From NCBI GenBank assembly GCA_003116975.1, contig BGKB01000143.1, positions 215,442-279,441 on the forward strand: a DNA stretch of 64,000 nucleotides, given 5' to 3'. The number at the start of each line of letters is the position of its first letter. Positions within the stretch are counted from its first letter, which is position 1. Of the stretch, positions 1-12,545 are shown in pieces. The position numbers and the translations under genes were made by a program. Under the pieces are notes generated by a model, which had not been told where the DNA came from, made no database searches, and worked only from the letters and a program-made list of their open reading frames with translations. Source of the stretch: Aurantiochytrium sp. KH105. Lineage: Eukaryota > Sar > Bigyra > Thraustochytrida > Thraustochytriidae.

Positions 1-2062
1 GAGTGATCGAGTGCGATGCGCGCCGCAGCGCGTGTAGCGCAGAACATGTCGCCATGGTCGCGGCTCTCGCCTTTTCTTTGCCTTGGTGTGCCGGGACGGG
101 GCCTTCTCTCCCTCGTTGCTGCGGCGTGAAGCAAATTATACCGGCCCGCCGGCCGGCCTCGAGGCCTGGAGCGAACAAGCGTGGTCTCACCGCTCGCTCG
201 CTCGCTCGAAGCGAAGCCTCCCTCGCCCGCCCGCTCGCTCGCTCGCTCGCTGGTCGGTACTCGCGCCCGCCTGCGCTCGCGCGCGAGTTCGCGCCTGTTC
301 TGCCTGGAGGCGGCTTCTAGCTGGCCACTTTTTCAGGCAGAGCCCACCCGGCCTCGGAGGTACCGCGAGCTCGAGCCTGCAGCAGGATTCTCGCGCGCGC
401 CGCTTGCTTGCTCGCTTGAAAGGAAAGCAAGAAAGCCATCCAGACCAGGCGCCTTGCCACGGCGAAGGCGCCGAAGATCGCGAAGACGAGGCGCGCGCGT
501 CGACCAAGCCGCCTCTCCTCTCCTCCCCCCGCCCGGCCTCGCGTGCTTCGTGCTCGCCCGCGTCGCCTCGCCTTGCGTCGCGTTGCTTGCTCCGCCAGTG
601 ACAGACGGGGAAGGACCGCAGCCCGCGGCTTCCAAAAGCAGGTCGCCCTGCACGCGCTGCGCGGAGCGAGCAGCTGTGGGGAAGAGGCGGCGGGCGGGGG
701 AGGAGGAAGCACAGCGCAGGATGGGCGGGAAGATAGACGAGACAGACAGACGGAAGGCAGCTTGGGTTGGCTTGGGTTGGCTTGGACTGGATTGGCTTCG
801 CTAGGTCGCTTGCTCTGCGCTGCTTCGCAGGCGCAGCGGGAGATGGGGCGGGCGGCAGGAACGACGGGGGCGCGGGCTGCGTCGCGCGCGGTGGCGTGAC
901 GGAGGCCGCGCGAGGAGCGAGCATTCGAAAGCACAGGCTTGGGTTTCCTTTCCTTTCGTTATTTCTTTTTTCCTTCCTTTTCCTTTTTCTTCTTTCTTTC
1001 CCTTCGTCGAGCGGCGCCGCCGCTCGGAGGCGCGGGCGGGCGGCGGTGATCCTCCCTTCGTTGCTTCGTTGCTTCGCGCGGAGAGAGAAAGCGGCCGCCT
1101 CCCTCCCTCCCTCCCTCCCTCCCTGACTGAGAATGGATCGAATCGACCTGCTTTGCTGCCGCCCAGAAAGAAAAAGTGGCTAATCCATTTATCCGTCCAT
1201 GGATCAATTCCTCCATGGCCGTCCATCCCACCCACCATGGCCACCGTCCTCCCGCCAGGCAACAAAGCAAAAGAAAAGACCACGGCGATGCTGCTGTCGA
1301 TCCGATCGATCGATCCGCCGATTGTTCTCACCCCGCGTCGCGACACGACTCTCGACAGTCGCCACTGCTGCCGCGGGGACCGCTATCATGCGTCCCCTCT
1401 GCTCCGGCCCGTCCTCAGCCTCTCGCCTCGTCCGTGGCGCCCTCCGTCCCTCTCTCCCCCCTCGCTCCCTCCCTCCCCGTCCCTGCCACGTGCAGCTGCG
1501 CCCGCGGCCTGGCCCCCGTCCCTCTGCACTGCCCTGCTGCACTGCCCTGCTGCACTGCCCTGCGCTGCCCTGCGCGCAACTGCCTCCGAGTCCGCGCCGT
1601 CCCTCCCGAGACCGGCCTGGGCGGCCGAAAAGTGCTCGTGTGCACGCGCAAAGAAAGGAAAGCACGGCCGCCTCGCGCCTGTCCCCTGCGCGGCCCTGTC
1701 TCTCCCTCTGCGCGGCGCAGGAAGGAAGGAAAGCAGGAAGGAAGGAAGTGACGGGCACTCCGGCTTTGTTTCTTTGATTGATTGTTTGGCAGCAGCCGGC
1801 CGAGGCTAGTGGGGCCAGGGTGGATGCGTAGCGAGAGTGCACGCGACTCACAAAAAGAAAGTATGACCGCGATCGATCAAACAACCAATCGGTCGGTCTA
1901 TTGGGGCGAAGCCGGGCGAGGCGAGGCACGGCCGGCATCCAGATCCCAAACCCGGGTTGAAGCAAAACCAAAACCTCAACTCCTCGAGCTCGAAACCCGA
2001 GCCGAGCAAAGCAAGCAAGAACAGCAAGAACTGTACGCAGCGAAGACCTAGCCCTTGCCACC
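1..2062. other. GC-rich 5' flank of the first BCCT gene
   Basis: No gene is supported here. The stretch is GC-rich with short GCTC runs (about 191-209 and 231-251), long C/T-rich tracts on the + strand (about 940-1010 and 1430-1600) and then a more A-rich, purine-biased leader (about 1840-2050) that ends in a very good Kozak context at 2063. Frames of 100-300 codons on both strands consist of Arg/Ser/Pro/Ala-rich low-complexity sequence and overlap each other, as expected by chance in such DNA. It most likely holds the promoter and 5' UTR of the downstream transporter. Confidence 0.5.
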
Positions 2063-4387
2063 ATGGCGGACGCCAAGGTGGGCATCGCCGAAGGCGAGGT
2101 GGCCGAGTTCCCCATGCGCTCGGCTTACCTCCCCATCCCCTTCAACGCCGGCATCAAGTGCAACCCCGTGACCTCGGCCATCGGCATTGTCATCCTTTGG
2201 GGCCTCGCCATCTACTGCATGGTTGACCCTGAGGGCTCCCTCACCTCTCTTACCGCGGCCAAGGCCGGCACCACCTATTACTTTACCTGGCTCTACATCG
2301 TCACCACCCCCATCATCATCTTCTTCATGGCCTACCTGTACATCTTCCACGGCAACCAGAAGCTCGGCAAGGACCACGAGAAGCCCGAGTTTGGCGCTGG
2401 CTCGTACTTTTCGATGATCTTCTCCGCCGGTGTCGGTATTGGCCTCTTCTTCTATGGTGTCAGTGAGCCTCTTTGGCACCTGTCGGACAACCGCTTCGAT
2501 ACCGGCTACCACTCGCAGGCCGAGTACGGCATCCACGCCATCAACCTCACCCTCTACCATTGGGGTCTTGGTGCCTGGGCTCCTTACGTTCTCGTCGGCA
2601 TCGCCGCCGGTATTGCCTCGTACCGCGAGAACCTCCCCCTCACCATGCGCTCCTGCATCTACCCCGTCCTTGGCGAGTACACTTGGGGCTTCTGGGGTGA
2701 TCTCGTTGATGGCTTCAGCATTGTCGTCGTTGTCTCCGGTGTGTGCACCAGTCTCGGTCTCGGTGCCATCCAGATCGTCGATGGTGTCAACCTCCTGACC
2801 GACCTTGGCCTCGTGGCCGACAGCGAAGAGGAGAACACCGCCCGTATCATTGCCATTTGGATTGTCACTGGCGCCGCCACCCTCTCCGTGGTCTCCGGCC
2901 TCAACTTTGGCATTAAGTTCCTCTCGATCCTCGCCATCCTCGCCTCCTTCGTGCTCTGCTTCCTCGTTCTCTTTCTCGATGACACCCGCTTCATCCTTAA
3001 CCTCATGGTTGAGGCTTGCGGCTGGTACTTCCAGTACAACGTTGTCGAGGTCTCCTTTGCCACCGATGCCTTCGGCCAGCTCACCCGCGGTAACGGCCGT
3101 GGCATTGACGGTTCCTCGATGAGCGGTCTTGGTGCCTACGCCGCTTGGATGAACGACTGGACCATCTTCTACTGGGCCTGGTGGACCGCATGGTCGAGCT
3201 TTGTCGGTCTCTTCATCGCTCGCATCTCCCGCGGCCGCACCATCCGTGAGGTCATCCACTTTACCTTTGCTGGCCCCCTCCTCTATGCCTTCATCTGGTT
3301 CTCCACTTTTGGTGGTGCCGGTATTCGCGCCTACTACCGTGTCCGCGAGGTCATTCAGCTCGGTGAGCTCCAGGGCGACGCTGATATGTACGCTGTCTCG
3401 GGCATTGATGGCTCCACTTGCTACGCTCCCCCCGCTTACGTCGAGGTCACTGCCCCCGTCGATGGTGTCAACATCACCTGGACCTTCGAGAACGAGTACC
3501 CTGGCATTAGCCCTGTGTGCGGTACCATTGGCGACATCTCGTGGTGGAACGTGCTTCACATGTACTACGACTACGGCCCGTTCCTCAGCTGGGTTGCCAT
3601 CTTTTCGATTGCCATCTACTTTGTGACCTCTTCTGACTCTGGTTCGCTCATTGTCGATCTTCTCGCCAACAACGGCCGCGATGAGCCTGGCTTCTGGGTC
3701 CAGCGTGTCTTCTGGGCCATGACCGAGGGTGCCGTCGCCACCGCTCTGCTCATGTCCGGCAAGAGTGATGCTCTCAAGGCTCTCCAGGCTGCTTCTATTG
3801 TCGCCGGTCTCCCCTTCACCGTCCTCCTCTGCACTGTCTGCATTGGTCTCTACCGCTTTGTGCACCAGCACGCCGAGCCGGAGAAGTACGAGGGCTACAA
3901 CCAGTGGAAGATGTCCTTTGCCGGTGGTGTCTACTGCTACATTGACACTATCCTCAGCTGCGGTGGTGTCTTCTCCAACGCGGACCGCTCGTACATTCAT
4001 GTCCCTGATATGCGCACGAACTGGGAGACCCTTCGTGCCCTCTGCCTCCCGCCGTGGTCAGTTCTTCTTATCATGAACAAGCTGAACCCGGGCCGCCAGA
4101 ACTACGTTTCCAACATGACCCTCGCCGTTGTCGTTGGTGGCCTCTTTGCCGGCTGGATCTTCCTCTTCATTAGCTCTGTCGCCAAGGCCTCGCTCCTCGC
4201 CTTCGCCTGGCTCTGCTACTTCTCCTTTGCCTTTATCCTCGCTATCCTTCGCTACGAGGTTCGCACCAAGTACAACATCATTGGCAACATTGGTGAGGAC
4301 GTTGGCGCCGGTATCATCGGCTACTACCAGCTTCTGGCTCAGATCCTCATCCAGCTCGACGAGGAGCCCCCTGCCCTGGAGCTCTAA
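2063..4387 (+). CDS. BCCT-family (betaine/carnitine/choline) transporter, copy 1
   Basis: This 774-residue, single-exon membrane protein of the BCCT family should import a quaternary-ammonium osmolyte such as glycine betaine, probably with Na+, across the plasma membrane. The start is an ATG in gccaccATGG context. The family signature WTIFYWAWWTAW lies at residues 366-377. The aromatic cage residues of bacterial BetP have counterparts: W167 and W172 with Y175 in LYHWGLGAWAPY, and W373/W374 in the signature. TM3 carries a complete GxGxG (G123-V-G-I-G127). Between later helices is an extra loop (about 450-500) with cysteines and an N-I-T sequon. After the roughly 12-helix core comes a further module (about 612-765) with two hydrophobic segments and an R-x-KYNIxG-like end resembling PLAC8 proteins. 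It is the most upstream of three tandem paralogues and has the shortest C-tail. Substrate is inferred; family assignment is firm. Confidence 0.93.
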   Translation: MADAKVGIAEGEVAEFPMRSAYLPIPFNAGIKCNPVTSAIGIVILWGLAIYCMVDPEGSLTSLTAAKAGTTYYFTWLYIVTTPIIIFFMAYLYIFHGNQKLGKDHEKPEFGAGSYFSMIFSAGVGIGLFFYGVSEPLWHLSDNRFDTGYHSQAEYGIHAINLTLYHWGLGAWAPYVLVGIAAGIASYRENLPLTMRSCIYPVLGEYTWGFWGDLVDGFSIVVVVSGVCTSLGLGAIQIVDGVNLLTDLGLVADSEEENTARIIAIWIVTGAATLSVVSGLNFGIKFLSILAILASFVLCFLVLFLDDTRFILNLMVEACGWYFQYNVVEVSFATDAFGQLTRGNGRGIDGSSMSGLGAYAAWMNDWTIFYWAWWTAWSSFVGLFIARISRGRTIREVIHFTFAGPLLYAFIWFSTFGGAGIRAYYRVREVIQLGELQGDADMYAVSGIDGSTCYAPPAYVEVTAPVDGVNITWTFENEYPGISPVCGTIGDISWWNVLHMYYDYGPFLSWVAIFSIAIYFVTSSDSGSLIVDLLANNGRDEPGFWVQRVFWAMTEGAVATALLMSGKSDALKALQAASIVAGLPFTVLLCTVCIGLYRFVHQHAEPEKYEGYNQWKMSFAGGVYCYIDTILSCGGVFSNADRSYIHVPDMRTNWETLRALCLPPWSVLLIMNKLNPGRQNYVSNMTLAVVVGGLFAGWIFLFISSVAKASLLAFAWLCYFSFAFILAILRYEVRTKYNIIGNIGEDVGAGIIGYYQLLAQILIQLDEEPPALEL

Positions 4388-4706
4388 GCAGCTGCACGTC
4401 CGATCTGTGTTTGTGTAGCCCGCGTCGCGCCTCGTGTAGTGTGATTCAACAACAACAACAAGAAGAGTGGGTGTCCACTCCTAAAGCAAAAACCCGATGT
4501 TTTCCATGTCTAATCCCGTCTTGCTCTTTTTCTTTTCCTCGTTAGCGTCATCATCGAACCCATGGCCAGGAAACCATTTGAGGCTACGCTGTTGGAGAGA
4601 AGTCATCTTTTCGTGGACCATTTATTTGCCTTGCATGTCAAGCTCTTTCTTCCGGAGGATTCCGTCACGCTCTCGAACATTTCGTGAATTGGTCATTTTC
4701 AAAACA

Positions 4707-4745
<39 letters not shown>
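4707..4745. repeat. (AAGC)n microsatellite
   Basis: About ten perfect tandem copies of a four-base AAGC/GCAA unit in the 3' flank of BCCT copy 1. The same unit recurs at 20117-20170 and 22265-22300. Confidence 0.9.
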
Positions 4746-5439
4746 ATGTGCGGTGCATCAAGGCAAGAAGCGCATCAGGGGATGAAGTTTACCGAACAAG
4801 ATGCTGGAGGCCTTCTTTGGCCATCATGACATCGAGACCTGAATGGAGCGCACTTCTTGGCCAAGACTTGGGGTCTTTGCGGCAAGCTTACTCGTGTTCA
4901 GCTTTGCACGCAATTTGCATGATTAGTCGTCGATACGGAGCAGTTTGCTTTGTTGAGGATTCTTCACTGCATACGATACCTTGGACGCATGATCTGCAAT
5001 TTCTCTTCCAGGAGAAGGCAAAGGCGAACTTGGGGAGGCCGACAACGACAACATCTCCGGGAACAAAGACCAAGCACACTTTGTCGAGGAATTACGCTCA
5101 CAAGTTTCCCAGACAAGTATTCTTTTTGCATGCGTGATCCGCGGGCCTCCTTCTACGCACACAATGCATAAAGATTCAGATGGCGACCAGGAGCCTAGGC
5201 AAGCTAGTCGTGGAGTGTACAGCTCGCTTCTGATGCAGCATCCGCAATCATTGCCTGGAAACACAATCGTCTCCGTTAGCGGGATCGGAGCGATTTCCGA
5301 GTCTTTCATGTGGTTCGAGATGTGCTGTGCCAATGCCTTACTGTTAGTTCGAAGTGGTACTAGGTTTTCCTCGAGATCGGAAGGCAGTGAATATTTCGCA
5401 CGTCCGCGCCTGGAAGTTAGATCGTACTGATATCAAGCA

Positions 5440-5745
5440 CTCACACGTTCAGATAGACGTCGCGCGGAAACGGGTCTTGGGGAGCAAGGTTTCCCCGCAG
5501 AGTGCTATCAGATGCAAACGGTCGAGAAACCTCAGCACCACACGGCTTCCTTGAGACTGGAAGGGAATAGATGCTTTGACGTTTGGTCGTATTTTATTCC
5601 AAGCTCTCAAACGCGCAGATAGACGTCGCGCGAAAAGTAAAAAGGGGGTCTTGGGGATCGATGCTTTGCTGCAAAATGGTATCAGATGCAAAACGGCCGA
5701 GAGATTTCAGTGTCACACTGGAACCTCAGCTACTTTAGCTTTCAC
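5440..5745. repeat. Imperfect tandem duplication, ~166 bp period
   Basis: The motif cagatagacgtcgcgcg occurs at 5450 and again at 5616. Both copies continue through a gggtcttggggatc/agc block and an atcagatgcaaa-acgg block, with small indels. The period is not a multiple of three and both copies contain stops, so this looks like a non-coding duplication. Confidence 0.75.
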
Positions 5746-6489
5746 TAAGGCGAAATTGAAGAGCAAAGTTTGCGGGGGCAGATCTGTGGCGAGACGCGTG
5801 GACTGTTGAATTCGGAACGATCGCATGACTCTGTCGATCGAAGCATCATTTTCATGCTCACTCATGTGATCATACTAATGTACGGAGACGATGATCCTTT
5901 TCTCCGCGCCCGTGTGCGCAACAATCAATACTTGGATGAGAATAGAAAGCTAGCTGTGTGGCACAATGTACGATGCACGAAATCTGCGCAATTCTCCCTT
6001 TGCAGGTCTGCCACACGCACACCAATCGCCAGTAGCAAGTTGAATGTGCACTTTCGGCCAAGCTTTCCATTAATTTCATCGCTCATCATCTGCAGATCAT
6101 ATCGACTCGTTGGCGAGCGATCAAAGCTTCAACATCGGTAGATGGTCACATCATGGCACTGTTTCGCATCGTTGCACCAGTGACATCCTCGTGAGAAGTA
6201 TTTCATGCTCGGCAACGACAAGAGCTGGAGCGAAATCGCAGCGTTGACGAGCATAGGTGTACGTGCACGTTGCATATTTGTCTTCATCCTCATCTTTGGT
6301 GAGCTTCGACAGGCGTAGGATGGGCGAGGAGAAACTGGCGATATCGTCACATGCTCGACCAGGTTGTACAGTATTTTCTCTGCGCTGCAACCTCGATTAT
6401 CTCAAATCACACGGCGCCTTTGGGACACTGTCACAAGTTGCAATGGTGTTCACTCAAGTGCAGCTTGACGCTGCTTTCTGTATCGCTTT

Positions 6490-7262
6490 TGATTTGCCCG
6501 TGAGTTGTATGGTGTGCTTTGCGAAAAAAGGTATGAGCGGAAGGGGACGTTTCATACATGCGCGCACACAAGTCATTGGATGATGACAAGGCCTGCTCGG
6601 ATCAGTTTGTTGCGTATTCTTTGTGCGCATCAGGCTCGATATACCGCGCTGTACAAGTAAATAACACGAGGCGGACGATGACGGCGCGCAGAGGCGCTCG
6701 CGCAAATGCAACTCTACGCATTGTCGCGACCCTTGAAACTCTGCCTGGTTGCAGCTGGTGGCCTATCAGCCACCCGGTCAAACGTTGCTTTCGGGGGACG
6801 TGCTCTGTTTAGTTGTGAGTTGTATGATGTGTCTGGTGCGTCTGGCGAATCAAGAGACGAGCAAGGAATGACATTTCATACATGCGCGCGCAAGTAGCTT
6901 GGCAATGTTTCGCTTTCAATTCTTGCGCGAAGAGCTACATGACAACATTGTCTGTGCTGACTCGGGTCGTCGCGCGTACTCTTTGTGCGGGTCGCGCTCG
7001 ATTTGTTGAACCAGTGCTTTGCAAACCTCTCTCCCAAGCCTCTAGTGAGTTTTGATGTCGCAAGGATTCCGATGGGGGGAAGCGGAGGATAACAATGTGT
7101 TTGCTTGCTCATTCGAGTTGTCCCGCATTGTTAACGCGGCTGCGAATCGCGCTTGGTTGGCTGCGCTATTCTAGTCGTTCGACAGTTCTTTACAAGCCTC
7201 TCTCAAGCCTCTTGTGAGTTTTGATGTCGCAAGGATTCCGATGAGGAGAAGCGGAGGATGAC
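6490..7262. repeat. Diverged repeat cluster containing GTGAGTT motifs
   Basis: Two related longer copies (about 6500-6660 and 6815-7020) share gtgagttgtatg, tttcatacatgcgcgc and gcgta-tctttgtgcg blocks at offsets of 315-362 bp, so indels separate them. Two further copies (about 7008-7092 and 7180-7262) share gtgagttttgatgtcgcaag followed by gattccgatg at a 169-bp offset. No coding frame is conserved across copies. The origin (decayed element or decayed exon array) is undecided. Confidence 0.6.
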
Positions 7263-7805
7263 GTGCAGTAATATGCTTCGCCTGCAGGCCGCAGAATCTT
7301 CAGCTCTTTGCTGTATCGCGCAGTCGTGTCAAGTTTCTTTTTTTTGGGGGGGGGAAGGGGGGTGAAAGACGACGCAAGCAAGCAAAGCAAGCAACTCACG
7401 ACGGTGTCTTTGAAAGTGCCCGAATGCGTCCCTCTTTGCTGCTGTCAAGGCCTGGCGCAAAGTGTGCCGCTGCTCTACCTGGGCCATCTTCCTCGAGAAC
7501 ACGTGCGAACCATGGCGAACCAAGCGCCGGTCGGCGGGTCGTGGGGTCAGTTTCCGGCGGCGGGTCCGCGGTTCAAGATTGGTCTATCTCCCTGGCCGCC
7601 AGTGTCGGCGCCAGCACAGTGCGGCGAGGCCTCAACGGCGTCTTCAAGCGCCGCCGCTTTGTTCTGCAGAGAGGACGCCAAAGGTCCCTTTGAGCCGCCG
7701 TGCCCAGCCTGCTGCTCCTCGCAGCTGCAGCCCGCAGCAGCGCGGATACCGCACCGTCAGCACATTGCGAGAGGGCCCCGACCCCAGCAAAGAAACAAAG
7801 AAACA

Positions 7806-7838
7806 GACGAACGAACGAACGAACGAACGAACGAACGG
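7806..7838. repeat. (GAAC)n microsatellite
   Basis: About eight tandem four-base units, visible directly in the sequence. Frames through it read as repetitive Asn-Glu-Arg-Thr. Confidence 0.9.
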
Positions 7839-9488
7839 ATGAAGGGTCGAGGGAAGGCCGAGCAGACCGTTCGCATCTCCTGCTTGGACGCGGAGGCGGC
7901 CAGCCGTGCCGGGAAATGCGCCCGCTCGACGCCGCTGCCCTCAGCTACAGCGTGCACGCCGATCCTCCCTCCTTCTGGCTCTCGGAGCTGCCGGCTGCAG
8001 TGCAGCTGCGGGCGCGACACGCTGACGACACTGACAGAGCAAGCAAGCGTCTTGGCACGGAGCCAACTTCACGCGCCACGCTCGCATGTCGCTCGCTCGC
8101 TCGCTCGCTGTGTGTCTGCGTCTGCCGCGGCGCGCTCTTCTGTGTCCGCGCCAGCGACGCCGCCGCCGCCTTGCGCGAAAGCCAGCAAGCCAGCCAGCAA
8201 GCCAGCCAGCCTTCGCCGTGCGAGCTCTGCGCCGCGGATCTCCGCCGCGGGGGCGAAGGCCCCGCTATCTTTCTTCTGCTCCGCGTTGCGTGTCGTCTAC
8301 GGGGCTCACGTTGCGCGTCCCAGACTGAGAGAGAAATCCCACGGCGCGAGCACGCGTCCCGGCGCAGGAAGAAGGCGCAGGAAAGCACAAGAGAGAGAGA
8401 GAGAAAGAAAGGAGAGTGAGAAAGAAAGAAAGGAAGAAAGAAAGAAAGCCTTCGCGGCGAGGAAGCGAGCCGCGGTATAGCGGCGCCGAGAGGGAGGGAG
8501 AAGAGGCGAGAGGCCGCACGCACGCACGCCACGCACGCACGCGCGGGGCGGCTTCAGCATTCGGGATGGTTCGCTCGCCGCGGTCCGCAGGCGAGACGAC
8601 GGAGCCGGCCCGGCCGCCCCCCCCGCGCGAGCTGCTCCGCTCTCGCTCTGCTCTGCTGCTCTGCTCGCTAGTCTATCTGGGAGAGAACGCGCGGGATGAG
8701 ATGAGCGGAGCCAAGCCATGAGACGCGCGAGGCCGGCGAGACCGCAAGCGCCAGGCTTGGCGGCCAACCAGCTGCAGCGCGCGGCGCCCGCTCCGCTCGG
8801 GGTGGGCCGGCTCGGGTCGCTCGGCTCGGCTCGAGGGACGGCGAGGGCGGGCTGGATGAAAAGATGCGCGGGGACCAACAGACGCAGCTGACCGAGACGC
8901 GCGCGCGGCGGTTTAGAGCTTGCGCTGAGCGGGCGCTCGGAGGCCGCCTCCGCGAGCAGGCTCCCGGCAGCCTCGTGTCGCGACGAGCGGCCGCGAGCGC
9001 TGTCGGGAGGCAGCCTTGGGCGCAAGATGCCGTGAGCTGTTGTTCCTCGATTTTCAAAAAAACGGCGGCGACCATGCCGCGGTGGAGGCCTCGCTCGCTC
9101 CCAGCTTGCCGAGAGCGGCCGCGCGCGCGCGCGCGCAGGAAGCGCGCGCACCACCGCCGCTTCCTGCCCTTTCTCTCTCCCCGGCGAGCGCGGCTGCGCG
9201 GCGGCTGCGAGAACCATCTTGTGACATCGTGGATGCATGCAAGCTGCCGCTGCGCATCGATCCCATCATCCATCCATCCCTCGCGCCGGCTCGCCGGCTC
9301 GGGCCGTTGCGTTGCGTTGCGGTGCGTTGCGTTGCGGCTCGTGTCGCGGCGTCCGTCCGCGGCGGCGAGGAGGCGCCCGACCTGCGCGGACCAGCGGCGC
9401 GGTATCTTTCTTCGCAGGGCCGGCCTCTCGCTCGAGAGAACGCGGCCGTGCGGGCTCTCCTTTCCCGTCTGCGTCTGTTTGTCTCCAT

Positions 9489-9816
<328 letters not shown>

Positions 9817-12496
9817 AGCGACGTTCCGTGAAGAAAGAAAATCGCTCCGTCGGTCGCTCTCTCCAAGCTCGCGCGCCGGCGCTGCTGCTGCCCTGCTCCG
9901 ACCCGTCGCGGCGCCGGCCGCGCCGACGTTGCAGGGCATGCCGAGCCTCGAGGCGTCGCCCGGTCCTGCGGCTTGTCGGGTCGCGTCGTGCTGTCGCTGC
10001 TGGCCTAGGACCGAATAACCGCGTTCCTGCTCTTGCCGAGTCGTTTGCTTCGTTCCTTTCACCATTTTTTTCTTTTCTTTTCATTTCCTTTTTCCTTTTC
10101 TTCTTGGTTCTCTGTTTCTTTGTTTTGCTTCTTTGTTTGTTTCTCTTTTCCTTACGCTTGCGAGGAGAGGTTTTTCCGACGGGCCGCTCGCTGGCCGTGG
10201 ATGGCTGGCTCACAGGCAGGCGAGCAGTGCGGCGGTGCGGTGTAATAACGCGCGGCAAACGGTAGGGGCGGCCGAAACCAAACCGGTCCCCGCTGCTGCG
10301 CGCATAATAATCAAGCAAAGGCCTCCGATCCTTCTTGCTTTCTTGCTTACTTGCTTTCTTGCTTTCCTTTCATGCTTTCTTTTATTTCTTCTTTCATGCT
10401 TTCTTTCTTTTCTCTCCCGCTCTCTCCAAGCCGCCCTCACATCCCCCTCTAAGCCGGTACCTTGGTGCTTGCTACTGCTAGTCGTGGCCACTTCGCCGCC
10501 GCAGAGAGGAGGGAAGAAGGCGCGAAGTGGTCCCACACCTCGGGGCCTCTCGTCCCGGGATGACGCGGAGAAGAACTGCCGGGAACGCGCTGTGCTCGCC
10601 CTGAAGTGCTGGCGCTGCTGTATTTACGTGCCTACCCTGCGCCGCGCGTACGTACGCTCTCTCTGAGTCTGTCTATCGCTCCCTCTGTCTCTGCGTCTGT
10701 CTGCACTGCAGTCCTGTTGCTGTTGCGTCTGCAACCGAGTGGACGGCCGCGGGAATGGACGAGCCCGCCCGGACTGGAGAGGCGACGAAGCAAGCATGCA
10801 TGCGGCCAGCGGCCAGGCAGACAGCCAGGTGCTGCTGCTGCAGATCGGAGCCGCTGACAGACACTGGCCGGGTATAGATAGCTGCAGCTGCTCCAGTCCA
10901 CTCCCCTCGCGGTGCATCGCTGTGCCTCAAGCTCTTCTTCCGCTTGCAGCAGCAGCAGCAGCTGCGCGTCCTCAAGTTCCTGGCCTGATTGACTCCGGCA
11001 CCATATCGCCGCAACACCCATGCCACTCGCCCGGCTGGTGTGGCACGCCACCGAAAGCGAGAGCTGCCTGGCTGCTGCTGCTGCTTTCATTCCAGCGCCG
11101 CCGCCGCTGCCTGTGCCGGTCGCGGCTTTCGCACCTCCTCCCTCCCTCCCTCCCGCTTGCTGGCCTCTTCAGGCAGGGCGGAGGGCACGAAGGCAGAGGC
11201 CGCTGCCGCTCTCTCTGCGCGCGCGCTCCCGCGGCCAGCTGCTTCACTTGCCCTCCTCGGTGCCGAGAGCGACGAGCCTGCCGCCCCTGGCCGCTGCTTT
11301 TGCGCGCTTGCGTGCTCGCCGAGCGGGCTCGTGCGCAGCAATGGCGGCGTTGGGAGCGAGCGGGAGCGAGAGGAGGAGCAGCCAGCGGCCGGCGAGATTC
11401 CACAGCTTGCGGAGGCGGAGCTGCTGCCTGCAGCTGGCGGCTGTGGAGGATGCCGATGGTGGGGGTAGGTACCGCAGCGAGCCCGCAGCGGGAGCAGACT
11501 CATGCAATCGTCTCACCGAGTTCCCTCCCACACCGCGGCTCCCGACACGAATTTCGATTCTGTGGAGGAGCTCCGTTCCCTTTTACGGCGAGGGAGAGCC
11601 CACCGCCAGTGGTGCTGTGAGGGGAAGCCACGCGAGCCGGTCCCGCGGGTGGTGAGAGGATCGCCACTGAGCTGGAGATGGGGTGGGCCGCGCCAGCTGT
11701 GTGGGGACACGAGCCAGTGAAAGTCGTGGAAGGAGTATGCTCGGTGGCGGAGGAGAAGGCCGAATAGTGTCACGAGCGCTGAGTCGCCAGTGGCGTAGCG
11801 TCTATCGCAGGAGACAATAAGCCTTCGTCCATCTGAGTGTTAGCCAATTTCGGTCCCTTGGGACGCGCGGGCGCCCTCCGGCTTCCTCTGCGTCCCCTGC
11901 AAGACGGAAGTCACTGGGCGCGCGTCCCCCCTGGGCCTCTGGCCGCCGCCTTTTATCTGAGCGCTGCGCGAGCGCGCGCTGGCCGCTCGCTCAAGGGTCG
12001 TAAGCTCTTTTCCTTCTTGTCTCCCCCCTCTCGCTGCGTTCTTGGCTGCTCATCCAAGCTCCCCGCCCCCTGCCGCTTCCGCCAGCTGCTGCTGCAGCTT
12101 GCGTAGCGAGCGTCCAGGCTCCAGGCACGCGGGCTCCATCTATCATCCGTCCATGCGGGCAGGCATCCAGCATCCAGGCACCGGAGTCCAGGTCCATGCG
12201 TGCTTGGAGGCGCCGCCAGGCCCTCCTCAACCATGCAATTGCAACTCGCTGAGCTGAGCTGAGCTTCCGGCGAACGCAGCTCGCTCGAGGGGCGCTGGAC
12301 TTGTCCTCGGTCAGGTCCGCGCTGGGCGCCGGGAAGCGCGAGGCGGCGACACGAGGAGGCGAGCGAGGCGACGGGAGGCGAGGCGGCGTTGGGCCGCGGC
12401 GGCGGCTGGCGCAGGCGGGAGACGCAGAGCACGGGGCCGGGGAAACTCGGCGAATCTCTAGGACGTATTTCTGTTTTTTCTCAGGTTTGAATTCAT

Positions 12497-12545
12497 CTTT
12501 TCTTTCTTTTTCTTTTTCTTTTTCTTTTTCTTTTTCTTTTTCCGT
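12497..12545. repeat. (CTTTTT)n tract
   Basis: Six or more tandem copies of a C-plus-five-T unit on the + strand, about 1.4 kb upstream of BCCT copy 2. It is one of several pyrimidine tracts on the coding strand in this flank. Confidence 0.85.

Larger units (their letters stand above)
4388..7265. other. Gene-free spacer with diverged repeats, after BCCT copy 1
   Basis: This is AT-richer than the upstream flank and has no frame with protein-like composition. It begins as the probable 3' UTR of BCCT copy 1 (short CAA run near 4448). It contains an AAGC microsatellite (4707-4745), a 166-bp-period duplication (about 5440-5745) and several diverged copies of a GTGAGTT-containing repeat (about 6500-7262). 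All open frames are under about 140 codons and are broken between repeat copies. Confidence 0.5.
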
